64,000 nucleotides of DNA from Oscillospiraceae bacterium (GTDB lineage: Bacteria > Bacillota > Clostridia > Oscillospirales > Ruminococcaceae): contig JAIRWC010000012.1 of NCBI GenBank assembly GCA_031253495.1, positions 1 to 64,000 of the forward strand. The letters are read 5' to 3'. Both the position numbers and the translations under genes were made by a program. Position 1 is the stretch's first letter; every line of letters starts with the position of its first letter. A model generated the notes under the pieces. That model was not told where the DNA came from. It did not search any database and saw only the letters and a program-made list of their open reading frames with translations. Below are positions 46,134 to 55,301 of the stretch, piece by piece.

Positions 46134-48005
46134 TTACACCGCCTTTTCAAACTGGCTGTTGTACAACTCGGCGTAAAACCCGTTTTTCGCGATTAACTCG
46201 TCGTGGCCGCCCTGTTCGGCTATATCGCCGTTTCGCATCACGAGAATCAAGTCGGCGTTTTTAATCGTCGAAAGCCTGTGCGCGATGATAAAACTCGTCC
46301 GCCCCCGCATAAGGTCGTCCATAGCCTTCTGGATGCGCGTTTCCGTGAGGGTGTCCACCGAACTTGTCGCCTCGTCCAAAATCAATATCTTCGGGTCGGC
46401 GAGAACCGCCCGCGCGATTGTCAAAAGCTGTTTTTGCCCTTGCGAAACGTTGGTAACCTCCTCGTTCAACTCCATGTCATAGCCGCCCGGCAGCGTTTTT
46501 ATAAAATGGTGCGCGTGGGCGGCTTTGGCGGCGGCGATAACCTCATCGTCGGAAGCCTCGCCGTTTCGCCGCCCGTAACGGATATTCTCCATTATGGTTC
46601 CGTTGAACAGCCAGGTGTCTTGCAAAACCATCCCGAACGCCGAGCGTATTTCCCTCCGGTCATAATCGCGCAGGTCGCGCCCGTCGACGAGGATGGAACC
46701 GCCGTTCACGTCGTAAAAGCGCATCAGCAGCTTGATAATCGTGGTTTTGCCCGCGCCGGTGGGGCCGACAATCGCGATTTTCCGCCCGGCGTCTATCTTG
46801 GCGGAAAAGTCGTTTATTATAATCTTGCCCTCGTCGTAACCGAACCGCGCGTTTTTAAACTCCACGTCGCCCGCTATGCCGGAAGGCGGTATGGGCGCGC
46901 GCTCCCTTTCGGCGCCGTCGGTCTCCTCCTCGCCGCCCAAGAACTCGAAAACGCGTTCGGCGGCGGCGACCGTCGACTGCACCATGCCGCTTACCTGCGC
47001 GATTTGCCCCATAGGCTGGGTGAACTGCCTCGTGTATTGGATAAACGCCTGAATGTCGCCCACGTTTATCCTCCCGCGGATGGTGAAATACCCGCCGATA
47101 ATCGCGACGGCGACATAGCCCAAATTACCCACGAACGTCATTATCGGCATCATCAGCCCGGAAAAAGCCTGCGACCGCCACGCCGAGCGGTACAGCATAC
47201 CGTTGTCCTTGTCAAATTGCTCCATCACCCGCTCTTCGGCGTTAAACGCGCGGACGATGTTCTGCGCGCCGAACACCTCTTCAATCTGCCCGTTCACATG
47301 ACCCAGGTATTCCTGCTGGTTCTTGAAGTGCTTTTGCGAAATCTTCACGGTAACGGAAATCAGGATAAGCGACACGGGCACGATTATGAGGGCGACGAGC
47401 GTCATAACGACGTCTATTGACAGCATCATGGCGAACACCCCGACGATTGAGACGATTGACGTAATCATCTGCGTTACGCTTTGATTAAGGCTTTGGGAAA
47501 GGGTGTCGATGTCGTTGGTGATAATCGAAAGCGTTTCGCCGTGGTTTTTGCTGTCGAAGAACTTAAACGGCATACGGTGTATTTTTTCGCTTAAATCCTT
47601 GCGCAGGTTATAGGTCAGCTTTTGGGCGACGTTCGTCATCAGCCAACCTTGAACGTACGAGAACAGCGCGCTCGTAACGTACAAAACCAGTACGGTGAGC
47701 AAAATCCTGCCGATTTTCGAGAAATTGATTCCCGCGCCGCCGCTTAACTTGTTCATCAGCCCGGAGAAAAGCTCGGTCGTGGCGTTCCCGAGGATTTTCG
47801 GCCCCACGATGGCGAACGCCGTGCTCCCCGCCGCGAACGCGAAAATGAACGCCAGCGCGATTTTATACGGCGAAAGATACGCGAAAAGCGTTTTAAGCGT
47901 GGCCTTAAAGTTTTTCGCCTTTTCCACGTTCATCACGGCGTGGGGCGGCGCGCCCGGCGGCCCCATTCGCCGCCTTCTCTGCGGTGTTCTTTCCGGTTCC
48001 GCCAT
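46134..48005 (-). CDS. ABC exporter half-transporter (canonical Walker B, degenerate signature VSQGQ)
   Basis: VGPTGAGKTTIIKLL, NVSQGQKQLLTIARA, ILILDEATSSVD. Confidence 0.95.
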   Translation of the reverse strand: MAEPERTPQRRRRMGPPGAPPHAVMNVEKAKNFKATLKTLFAYLSPYKIALAFIFAFAAGSTAFAIVGPKILGNATTELFSGLMNKLSGGAGINFSKIGRILLTVLVLYVTSALFSYVQGWLMTNVAQKLTYNLRKDLSEKIHRMPFKFFDSKNHGETLSIITNDIDTLSQSLNQSVTQMITSIVSIVGVFAMMLSIDVVMTLVALIIVPVSLILISVTVKISQKHFKNQQEYLGHVNGQIEEVFGAQNIVRAFNAEERVMEQFDKDNGMLYRSAWRSQAFSGLMMPIMTFVGNLGYVAVAIIGGYFTIRGRINVGDIQAFIQYTRQFTQPMGQIAQVSGMVQSTVAAAERVFEFLGGEEETDGAERERAPIPPSGIAGDVEFKNARFGYDEGKIIINDFSAKIDAGRKIAIVGPTGAGKTTIIKLLMRFYDVNGGSILVDGRDLRDYDRREIRSAFGMVLQDTWLFNGTIMENIRYGRRNGEASDDEVIAAAKAAHAHHFIKTLPGGYDMELNEEVTNVSQGQKQLLTIARAVLADPKILILDEATSSVDTLTETRIQKAMDDLMRGRTSFIIAHRLSTIKNADLILVMRNGDIAEQGGHDELIAKNGFYAELYNSQFEKAV

Positions 48006-50314
48006 TACGCGCCCCCCCTTTCAAGTTCCTCTTTCGACAGCTGCGAATAAGCGGTCTGACGGTAGGGTTCGCAGGCTTCGAGAAGCTCGCGGTGCGTCCC
48101 CGCGCCCGCCACGCGACCGCGGTCGAGAACGATTATGCGGTCGGCGTTCATAACCGTGCTTATCCGCTGGGCGACCACGATAACCGTGCCGTTCTTCGTG
48201 ACGCCCGACTCAAACAGCGCTTTCCTCAAGGCGGCGTCGGTCTTGAAGTCCAGCGCGGAAAAGCTGTCGTCGAAGATATAGATTTCCGGGTTTTTGGCGA
48301 TGGCGCGCGCGATTGAAATCCGTTGCCTCTGCCCGCCGGAAATGTTGGCGCCCCCCTGCGAAACGGGCTCGTCGTATTTGTTTTCCTTGGTCAGGATAAA
48401 TTCCTCCGCCTGCGATATTTTCGCCGCCGCCGTAACGCGCCCCTCGTCCATGCCCCCGTCGGAATAGGATATGTTCGAGCGAAGAGTCCCCGAGAACAAA
48501 GAGCTTTTCTGCGGGATATAGCCTATCTTTCCCCGCAAGTCCGCGAGCGTTACGTCCTTGACGTTCACGCCGCAGACCAGCACTTCCCCTTCCGTCGCGT
48601 CGAAGAAGCGGGGTATAAGGTTAACCAGCGTGGATTTCCCCGAACCCGTCGAGCCGATAATCGCGGTGGTTTCGCCCGCGTTTGAGACAAAGCTGATATC
48701 GCTGAGCGCGTTTTCCTCGGCGTTGCGATAACGGAACGAAACGCCCCTGAATTCCAGCAAGGGAAGGTTCTCGCCGCCCGCGCCGCCGAATTTCACGGGG
48801 GTTTCGGGGTCGAGGACGCTGATTTCTTTATCCAAGACCTGCCCTATGCGCTTAAACGAGATAGCCGCCCTCGGAAGCACGACGGACAGCATCGAAAGCA
48901 TGAGGAACGACATGATGATTTGCATCGCGTAATTGATGAAGGCTATCAGGTCGCCCACGAGCATCGCCCCGGCGTCAATCTGTTTCGCGCCTTCCCATAT
49001 AATCAGAACCGACACCCCGTTCATGATGAACATCATGGTCGGGAACATCGTCGCCATTACGCGGTTGATGAAAATGTTGACTTTCGTTAAATCCGCGTTC
49101 GCCGCGTCGAAGCGCTTTTTTTCGCGCTCCTCGCTGGAGAACGCCCTGATTACCGGCAGACCCGTCAGTATCTCGCGGGAAATACGGTTTAAGTTGTCCA
49201 CCAATTTTTGCACGCGGTGGAATTTCGGCACCGCGATAAAGAAAAGGGTGAACACGATTAGGAAGATGACCCCCACGGCAAGACCGATTACCCAGCCCAT
49301 CGCGCTTTCCTTTCGCATGACCTTGAAAAGTGCGCCGAAGCCCATTATCGGGGCGAAAATCAACAAACGCAGCCCCATGGCGAGGAACATCTGCGTCTGC
49401 TGAACGTCGTTCGTACACCGCGTAATGAGGGAGGCGACGGAAAGGTCGTCAAATTCGCCGTTGCCGAACCGCAAAACCTTGCGCAGCGTCATTCCGCGCG
49501 TTTCGCGGGCAAAAAACGCGGCGACCCTCGCGGCGAGGAACGTCGTCAGCACGGCGGCCGCCATGGAGCCGAAAGCGAATAAAATCATAATCCCGCCCGA
49601 CTTGAACATATAGTCCATCTGTTCCTTATCGACGTCTATGCCGGCTTTTTTATGTATTTCCCGCGTTTGGAGGATTGCCGCGTTTTTGATTATGGCGGGG
49701 TCGAGCGTTTTTAATTGCTCCTTTACCGTTTTGATTATTATTTGGGCGAAAGGGTGGGTGAAATCGACGTCCCCCGTTTTCAGCATCTCCATGATTTCGG
49801 AAAAGTTTTTGTCGACCTGACCCTCGTCCGCGCCTAAAGAAACCATGCCGTCCCTTATTTTTTCCTTATAGCTTTCAATCTCGGCCGAAATCCCCCCGCC
49901 GCCGTCGCCGGAATCCGCCGATACGCCCGGCATATTCTCGGCGTAATAAATGATGAGCATGGACAGGGAAAGGCTGTTCCCGAGATTTTCATACGCCTTC
50001 GATTTTTCGCGGACGTCCCCGTTCAGCGCGTAAACGCCGCCGCTCAACGTGTAACGGCTTAAAACGTCGTCCGCGTCGATATCGTCCCCCGCGACGAGCA
50101 GAATCTTCTCCATTTCCTCCCGCGTAATCCTTTCGGGGACGGGGGCCTCGATGCCGCCGCGCTGGATTCCCACGTCGACGATGTCCGCCGTGTAAGCGGG
50201 GAGCGCCAGTTCGCAGTATGCCTGCCCCGCGAGCAGGGATACCACGACGACTATGATATGCCATTTTTTTAAAAGTAACCCGAACAGTTTCCCCATAGAA
50301 AAGCCCTTCCGCAA
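48005..50314 (-). CDS. ABC exporter half-transporter with degenerate Walker B (DD) and large extracytoplasmic insertion
   Basis: IGSTGSGKSTLVNLIPRFFD, ISGGQRQRISIARA, IYIFDDSFSALD; ~190 aa insertion after TM1. Confidence 0.95.
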   Translation of the reverse strand: MRKGFSMGKLFGLLLKKWHIIVVVVSLLAGQAYCELALPAYTADIVDVGIQRGGIEAPVPERITREEMEKILLVAGDDIDADDVLSRYTLSGGVYALNGDVREKSKAYENLGNSLSLSMLIIYYAENMPGVSADSGDGGGGISAEIESYKEKIRDGMVSLGADEGQVDKNFSEIMEMLKTGDVDFTHPFAQIIIKTVKEQLKTLDPAIIKNAAILQTREIHKKAGIDVDKEQMDYMFKSGGIMILFAFGSMAAAVLTTFLAARVAAFFARETRGMTLRKVLRFGNGEFDDLSVASLITRCTNDVQQTQMFLAMGLRLLIFAPIMGFGALFKVMRKESAMGWVIGLAVGVIFLIVFTLFFIAVPKFHRVQKLVDNLNRISREILTGLPVIRAFSSEEREKKRFDAANADLTKVNIFINRVMATMFPTMMFIMNGVSVLIIWEGAKQIDAGAMLVGDLIAFINYAMQIIMSFLMLSMLSVVLPRAAISFKRIGQVLDKEISVLDPETPVKFGGAGGENLPLLEFRGVSFRYRNAEENALSDISFVSNAGETTAIIGSTGSGKSTLVNLIPRFFDATEGEVLVCGVNVKDVTLADLRGKIGYIPQKSSLFSGTLRSNISYSDGGMDEGRVTAAAKISQAEEFILTKENKYDEPVSQGGANISGGQRQRISIARAIAKNPEIYIFDDSFSALDFKTDAALRKALFESGVTKNGTVIVVAQRISTVMNADRIIVLDRGRVAGAGTHRELLEACEPYRQTAYSQLSKEELERGGA

Positions 50315-50374
50315 AAATATAAGCCCCGAAAAATATTAACCCCGCCGATGTAAGACGGGGATTGACAATATTTC

Positions 50375-50629
50375 CTATGCGCCGGCGGAAAAGCCGCTTT
50401 GCTTTTTCGCTAACCGGGATTTTAAACGCGCCGCCTTGTTTTTATGGATTATCCCTTTGGCCGCCGCTTTGTCGATATTCTTGACCGTGATTTTCACGGT
50501 TTGGGCGGTCGCGCCTTCGGCCCTCGCTTTTTTCAAACCGGTTTTCAATTCCGATTTGCGCGCCTTATTGCGCTCGTTCCTCGCTTTCGTAACCAAGACC
50601 CTCTTTTTGGCGGATTTGATATTAGGCAA
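50375..50629 (-). CDS. rpsT: 30S ribosomal protein S20
   Basis: MPNIKSAKKRVLVTKARNERNKARKSELKT. Confidence 0.97.
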   Translation of the reverse strand: MPNIKSAKKRVLVTKARNERNKARKSELKTGLKKARAEGATAQTVKITVKNIDKAAAKGIIHKNKAARLKSRLAKKQSGFSAGA

Positions 50630-50803
50630 AATTTCACCCCCGTTTTGTTAATGAAAAATTTCAACGAATTACATTTTAACATACTTTTTTGAAAAAATCA
50701 ATAGTTTTTAAAAAAACGGCGAATTTTTTTTGCCAAAAGTATTTTATTTTTCCGTAATGTATGCTATAATTATACAAAAATCTGAAAGGGCAGGGTGCTT
50801 TCA

Positions 50804-51346
50804 ATGGCGAAAATAACTTTTATAACGGGCGGGACGGGCGGTAAATCGCGGTGGGCGATAACTAATTACGCGCCGTTCGACAACGTCTTGTACATGGTCG
50901 TTTCCGACGAGCTCGACGAGGACACCGCCAAGAGAATCGATTACAGTTGCAAAGAGCATAACATAGAATGGGATATAAGGCTCTCCGCGGATAACCTCGC
51001 CAAAATGGTCGAGGGGCGCAAGTTTTCAATCCTCGACGATTTGAGCGCGTTTGTCAAACGCGTGGTGGCGGGCAAATGCCCCAACCTCGACGAAATGAAC
51101 CACAAGTTAAGGCGGGAAATCGAGCGGGAATCGATTAAGGAAATCGAGGAGCTGATGAACGCCGTAAGGTCGTCGAACGGAAACCTTACGATTATTTCGA
51201 CCGAGATTGGGTTTTGCCCGGTCCCCAATGACGAGGAGCAGCGTTGGTTCAGGGAAATCCTCGGAAACGTGAACCAAAGGATAGCCAATCTGTGCAACGA
51301 GGTGCATCTGTCGACGAGCGGCGTTACGTTTAAAATCAAAGGGTAA
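50804..51346 (+). CDS. CobU-like (adenosylcobinamide kinase family) protein with altered P-loop
   Basis: MAKITFITGGTGGKSRWA ... IISTEIGFCPVPNDEEQRWFREILGNVNQRIANLCNEVHLSTSGVTFKIKG matches the CobU C-terminal pattern. Confidence 0.8.
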   Translation: MAKITFITGGTGGKSRWAITNYAPFDNVLYMVVSDELDEDTAKRIDYSCKEHNIEWDIRLSADNLAKMVEGRKFSILDDLSAFVKRVVAGKCPNLDEMNHKLRREIERESIKEIEELMNAVRSSNGNLTIISTEIGFCPVPNDEEQRWFREILGNVNQRIANLCNEVHLSTSGVTFKIKG

Positions 51347-51395
51347 CCTTTTAAGCGGTATTTTCAAACCATAAACTAAGAAAGGATTTTTTATC

Positions 51396-52442
51396 ATGAC
51401 TTTTGAGGAATTTGTAACCAGCGCGAGGGAGCGTAAGGCTTCCGACATTCACATGACGGTGGATACCCCCACGGTGTTCCGCATCAACGGCGACTTGACG
51501 GAAATAGAGGGGTTAAGCGACATCCCCGTCAACAACCGCTTAATTTTGTCCCTGCTGAACGCCGACCAGGAAGAGAACCTGAACGCCGGCAACGACGTCG
51601 AGTTCGTTATAGAGCTTAGCGACGGGAACAGGCAGCGCGTCAACGTCTACCGCCAAATGGGCAGGCTCGCCTGCGCCATTCGTCTGCTGAACAGCGTAAT
51701 CCCCACCCTTGAGGAGCTTAACCTGCCGCCTATCCTCAACGAGCTGGCTACCAAGAAGAGCGGGCTTGTTCTGGTTACGGGGACTTCCGGAAGCGGGAAG
51801 ACCACGACCCTTTCGATTATTCTCAACCACATTAACCAACACCGCCCCTGCCACATCATCACGCTGGAAGACCCGGTGGAATACCGCTACGAGCCGAAGA
51901 CCGCCACCATTCACCAACGCGAGATAGGCAGGGACGTAAAAGACTTCCAGACCGCGCTCAAGCACACCCTGCGCGAAGACCCCGACGTTATCTTGGTGGG
52001 GGAAATGCGCGATTATGAAACCATGCAGCTGACGATAACCGCCGCGGAAACGGGGCACTTCGTTTTAGCCACGCTGCATACGCGCGGCGCCATCCACACC
52101 GTAAACCGCATAGTGGACGCCTGCCCCCCCAATATCCAGCACCAGATTTTGGTTCAACTGTCGCAGATTCTGGAAGCGATTATATCGCAGCAGCTCCTCC
52201 CGCTGAAGAACGGCAAGGGCAGGGTCGCCGCGCTGGAGGTTATGATAGGCAACGACGCGGTCAAGAACATGATTCGCTCGAATAAGTGCCATCAGCTTGA
52301 AACGGCGCTTCAACAGGGCAAAAGCGCGGGGATGTGCACGATGGACGACGCCATAATCGACTTGTATCGGCAGGATTTGATTTCAAGGGAGACGGCGATG
52401 TCGTTCGCTTACGACAGGCTGAATATGGCGACGAAGTTTTGA
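51396..52442 (+). CDS. pilT: PilT-type twitching motility/secretion ATPase
   Basis: SDIHMTVDTPTVFRINGDL, VTGTSGSGKTTTLSIILNHIN, DPDVILVGEMRDYETMQLTITAAETGHFVLATLHT. Confidence 0.93.
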   Translation: MTFEEFVTSARERKASDIHMTVDTPTVFRINGDLTEIEGLSDIPVNNRLILSLLNADQEENLNAGNDVEFVIELSDGNRQRVNVYRQMGRLACAIRLLNSVIPTLEELNLPPILNELATKKSGLVLVTGTSGSGKTTTLSIILNHINQHRPCHIITLEDPVEYRYEPKTATIHQREIGRDVKDFQTALKHTLREDPDVILVGEMRDYETMQLTITAAETGHFVLATLHTRGAIHTVNRIVDACPPNIQHQILVQLSQILEAIISQQLLPLKNGKGRVAALEVMIGNDAVKNMIRSNKCHQLETALQQGKSAGMCTMDDAIIDLYRQDLISRETAMSFAYDRLNMATKF

Positions 52443-52475
52443 CCGCCGGCGGCGTAATTTTAAACAAGGTGCGTT

Positions 52476-53438
52476 ATGGACATTAAAGGCTTCACCTACG
52501 GCTACGCCGGGAAGCGGGGCGATTTCCGCTCGCCCGGGGCGGTCAAATCGCAGGAGCTTCTTTACGGCGTCGGTATAAACTGGCTTTGCCTCGCCGTCGT
52601 CAACCGCCAGAAAAACTTTTTTTCCACCGATATATCCTTCGACTACGCGGCGACGCCCACCGACGGGGATATAGCTTTCGCCGTCGGCAAGGCGCGGGAG
52701 CGCGGGATAAAGGTTTGCCTGAAGCCCATGCTCAATTCCGCGGACGGGATGTGGCGCGCCTACATCGGGTTCCCGGATTTGAATATGCGCGGGGTCGACG
52801 TTTACTGGGGGGAATGGTTCAAAAGCTATTCGGCGTTCATGTCGCACTACGCCGAATTGGCGGAGGAGCTTCAATGCGAGATGCTGTGCGTCGGCTGTGA
52901 AATGTCCGGGACGGAGCGCAAAGAGGATTATTGGCGGGAACTGATAGAAAAAATCCGCTCCGTTTATTCGGGGGCTTTGGTTTACAACGTCAACCACCAC
53001 CGCGAGGAAACGCTGGCGTGGTGGGACGTTTTGGATTATATCGGCACATCCGCCTATTATCAGGTGGGCGTGAACGGCGCCGAACGCGGAAAAATGCTCG
53101 CCGAATGGGAAAAGGTGAGGGCGGGTCTCGCCGCCTTATCCGAAAAGGCGGGCAAAAGGCTTGTTTTCATGGAAATCGGCTGCCGCTCGGCGAAGGGGTG
53201 TTCCTCGATGCCGTGGGATTTCAGCCATAAGGAATTTCCTTTTTCAGAGGACGAGCAGGCGGATTTTTACGAAACCTGCCTCGACGTTTTTATGAAAGAG
53301 CCTAACTTCGCGGGGGTGTTCTGGTGGGACTGGTCCACTTTCATTTACGATACCGAAGAAGAGGCGAAACGCGATTTGGGGTTCAACATACATTTGAAGA
53401 AAGCGGAAACTGTCGTAAGGGAAAAATATGCTGAATGA
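52476..53438 (+). CDS. glycoside hydrolase family 113-like protein
   Basis: TIM-barrel pattern: GFTYGYAGKRGDFRSP, GIKVCLKPMLNSADGMWRAYI, MLCVGCEMSGTE, IGTSAYYQV, VFMEIGCRSAKGCSSMPWDFSH. Confidence 0.82.
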   Translation: MDIKGFTYGYAGKRGDFRSPGAVKSQELLYGVGINWLCLAVVNRQKNFFSTDISFDYAATPTDGDIAFAVGKARERGIKVCLKPMLNSADGMWRAYIGFPDLNMRGVDVYWGEWFKSYSAFMSHYAELAEELQCEMLCVGCEMSGTERKEDYWRELIEKIRSVYSGALVYNVNHHREETLAWWDVLDYIGTSAYYQVGVNGAERGKMLAEWEKVRAGLAALSEKAGKRLVFMEIGCRSAKGCSSMPWDFSHKEFPFSEDEQADFYETCLDVFMKEPNFAGVFWWDWSTFIYDTEEEAKRDLGFNIHLKKAETVVREKYAE

Positions 53439-54504
53439 ACAGGAACCGTATCTGTGGGAATATCTGCGAAGCGCGGCGAAGCCCGTCGTCTTTTACGGAA
53501 CGGGCGACGGCGCGGATAAGGTTCTTGCCGTCGCGGAAAAATACGGGGTTAAGCCGGGCGCCGTCGCGGCGAGCGACGGTTTCACACGGGGGAAGACGTT
53601 TCGCGGGTTCGAGGTGAAGCCGATTTCCGAAGTGAAGAAAAGTTTTAAGGATTTTATCGTCCTTATCTGTTTCGGAACCGACAAAGAGGACGTTTTGGAG
53701 GGGCTGTACGCCCTTTCCCGGGAGTATGAAACGTTCGCGCCGGACGTCCCCGTCGTCGGCGGAGACATATACGACGCCGAATATTTGAGCGAACACGGGG
53801 AGAAATTGGCCAAATCGCGGGAGCTGCTCTCCGACGCGAAATCGAGGGAAGTTTTCGACGGGTGGCTGAAATACAGGATAAGCGGAAGAATAGAAATCCT
53901 CGACGAAATATGTTCGCTTGAGGATGAAGCGGTTTCCCTGCTCGGGATAAAAAGCGGCGGGGGGGAATTTTTTGTTGACGCGGGCGCGTGCAAGGGGGAT
54001 ACGGTCGACCTGTTTTTGCGGATTACCGGCAAAAAATTCAAGAAAATAATAGCCATCGAACCCGACGCGAAGAATTTCATGGCTTTGAGGCGCAGGTTCT
54101 ACGCCTTGGGCAGCGGGGTTTTCATCCCCGTGAACGCGGCGGCGTGGAGCGAGGACGCGACGCTTGAATTTACGGCGAAGACGGGGCGCGGCGGCGCGGT
54201 TTATCCGGGCAGGGGCAGACGGGTCGAAGTCGCGGCGGTTAAGATAGACGGCTTGTGCGCGGGTTCGGGGGATAAGCCCACGTTCATAAAAATAGACGCG
54301 GAAGGCGCGGAAGGCGAAATTTTGGCGGGCGCCGCGAACGTCGTTTCAAAATACCGCCCCAAAATGTCCGTCGCGCTGTATCACCGCGCCGAGGATATGT
54401 ACGCCTTGCCGCTGAAAATCCACTCGCTTAACCCGCGTTACAAGATGTATCTGAGGAAAGCGCGGTGCGTCCCCGGGTGGGGGTTTAATTTATACGCCGT
54501 GTAA
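53428..54504 (+). CDS. FkbM family methyltransferase with N-terminal Rossmann-like domain
   Basis: FVDAGACKGDTVDLFL, KIIAIEPDAKNFMALRRR, IKIDAEGAEGEILAGA. Confidence 0.9.
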   Translation: MLNEQEPYLWEYLRSAAKPVVFYGTGDGADKVLAVAEKYGVKPGAVAASDGFTRGKTFRGFEVKPISEVKKSFKDFIVLICFGTDKEDVLEGLYALSREYETFAPDVPVVGGDIYDAEYLSEHGEKLAKSRELLSDAKSREVFDGWLKYRISGRIEILDEICSLEDEAVSLLGIKSGGGEFFVDAGACKGDTVDLFLRITGKKFKKIIAIEPDAKNFMALRRRFYALGSGVFIPVNAAAWSEDATLEFTAKTGRGGAVYPGRGRRVEVAAVKIDGLCAGSGDKPTFIKIDAEGAEGEILAGAANVVSKYRPKMSVALYHRAEDMYALPLKIHSLNPRYKMYLRKARCVPGWGFNLYAV

Positions 54505-54521
54505 GAATTCGGAGGGTAGAT

Positions 54522-55265
54522 ATGCGGAGAATAGTCTTTATCGTCCTCATTGTGCTGGTCGCCGCCGTTACGGGGTTCTTCTGCTGGAGGGAATTTGCCG
54601 TTCCCGATATAGCTTACGTCGCCGATTTTCCCGATAAGACCGCGGCGGAAAACCATTTCGCGCTGAAACGGCTTTACGTCGCCGTGGTGGATGAAGAAGC
54701 GTTTGCGGACGCGCTTTCCGGGCTCACCATGACGGAATTTACGGAAGACGAGATGATGACGGCGGCCCTCGCCGCCGGCAATCCGGAGTTTTATCCCGTG
54801 TTCTATTACTCCGTTTATAAAGAGGGGGACGAAATACGCCTAAGCGCGTATATAAACATTGAACTGGCCGAAAAACAGACGCAATCGAGGTTCACGTTCG
54901 GGAAGGCGGACCTTGAGGCGGTGGCGCAGGGGCTGACGATTGACGAGGTCGCCGTCGTCCCCGTCGCCGGAAGGGAAAACGAGGCGGTGAAGAGCATCGT
55001 TTCCGAAGACAAAACGCAAATGGCCGTCGTCGACTTCGACAAGGCTTCGTCGTTTGAAATAACGCTCGGCGGCAGTTCGGGCACGGTAACGCTCAGATAT
55101 GTCTATTCCGTCGCGGTCGACACCTTTTTGGACAAAATCGTTTTGGAAGACCAATTGGCAATGGTTCACGCCAACATTTCAACCGACGAGAAAGGGAACG
55201 TGTCGGCGGAATTTATCAACGAGCCTTATTCGAGCCTCGACGATTTGGACGGCGGCGCCGCGTAA
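54522..55265 (+). CDS. hypothetical membrane-anchored/secreted protein
   Basis: 247 aa with N-terminal TM (IVFIVLIVLVAAVTGFFCW). Confidence 0.65.
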   Translation: MRRIVFIVLIVLVAAVTGFFCWREFAVPDIAYVADFPDKTAAENHFALKRLYVAVVDEEAFADALSGLTMTEFTEDEMMTAALAAGNPEFYPVFYYSVYKEGDEIRLSAYINIELAEKQTQSRFTFGKADLEAVAQGLTIDEVAVVPVAGRENEAVKSIVSEDKTQMAVVDFDKASSFEITLGGSSGTVTLRYVYSVAVDTFLDKIVLEDQLAMVHANISTDEKGNVSAEFINEPYSSLDDLDGGAA

Positions 55266-55301
55266 GGCGGAGCTTCAATACGGCGAAAGGGGGCGGCAAG
55301 C

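Noticed and set aside
46203-47420. 405 aa plus-strand ORF
   Set aside because: Shadow of the ABC transporter gene.
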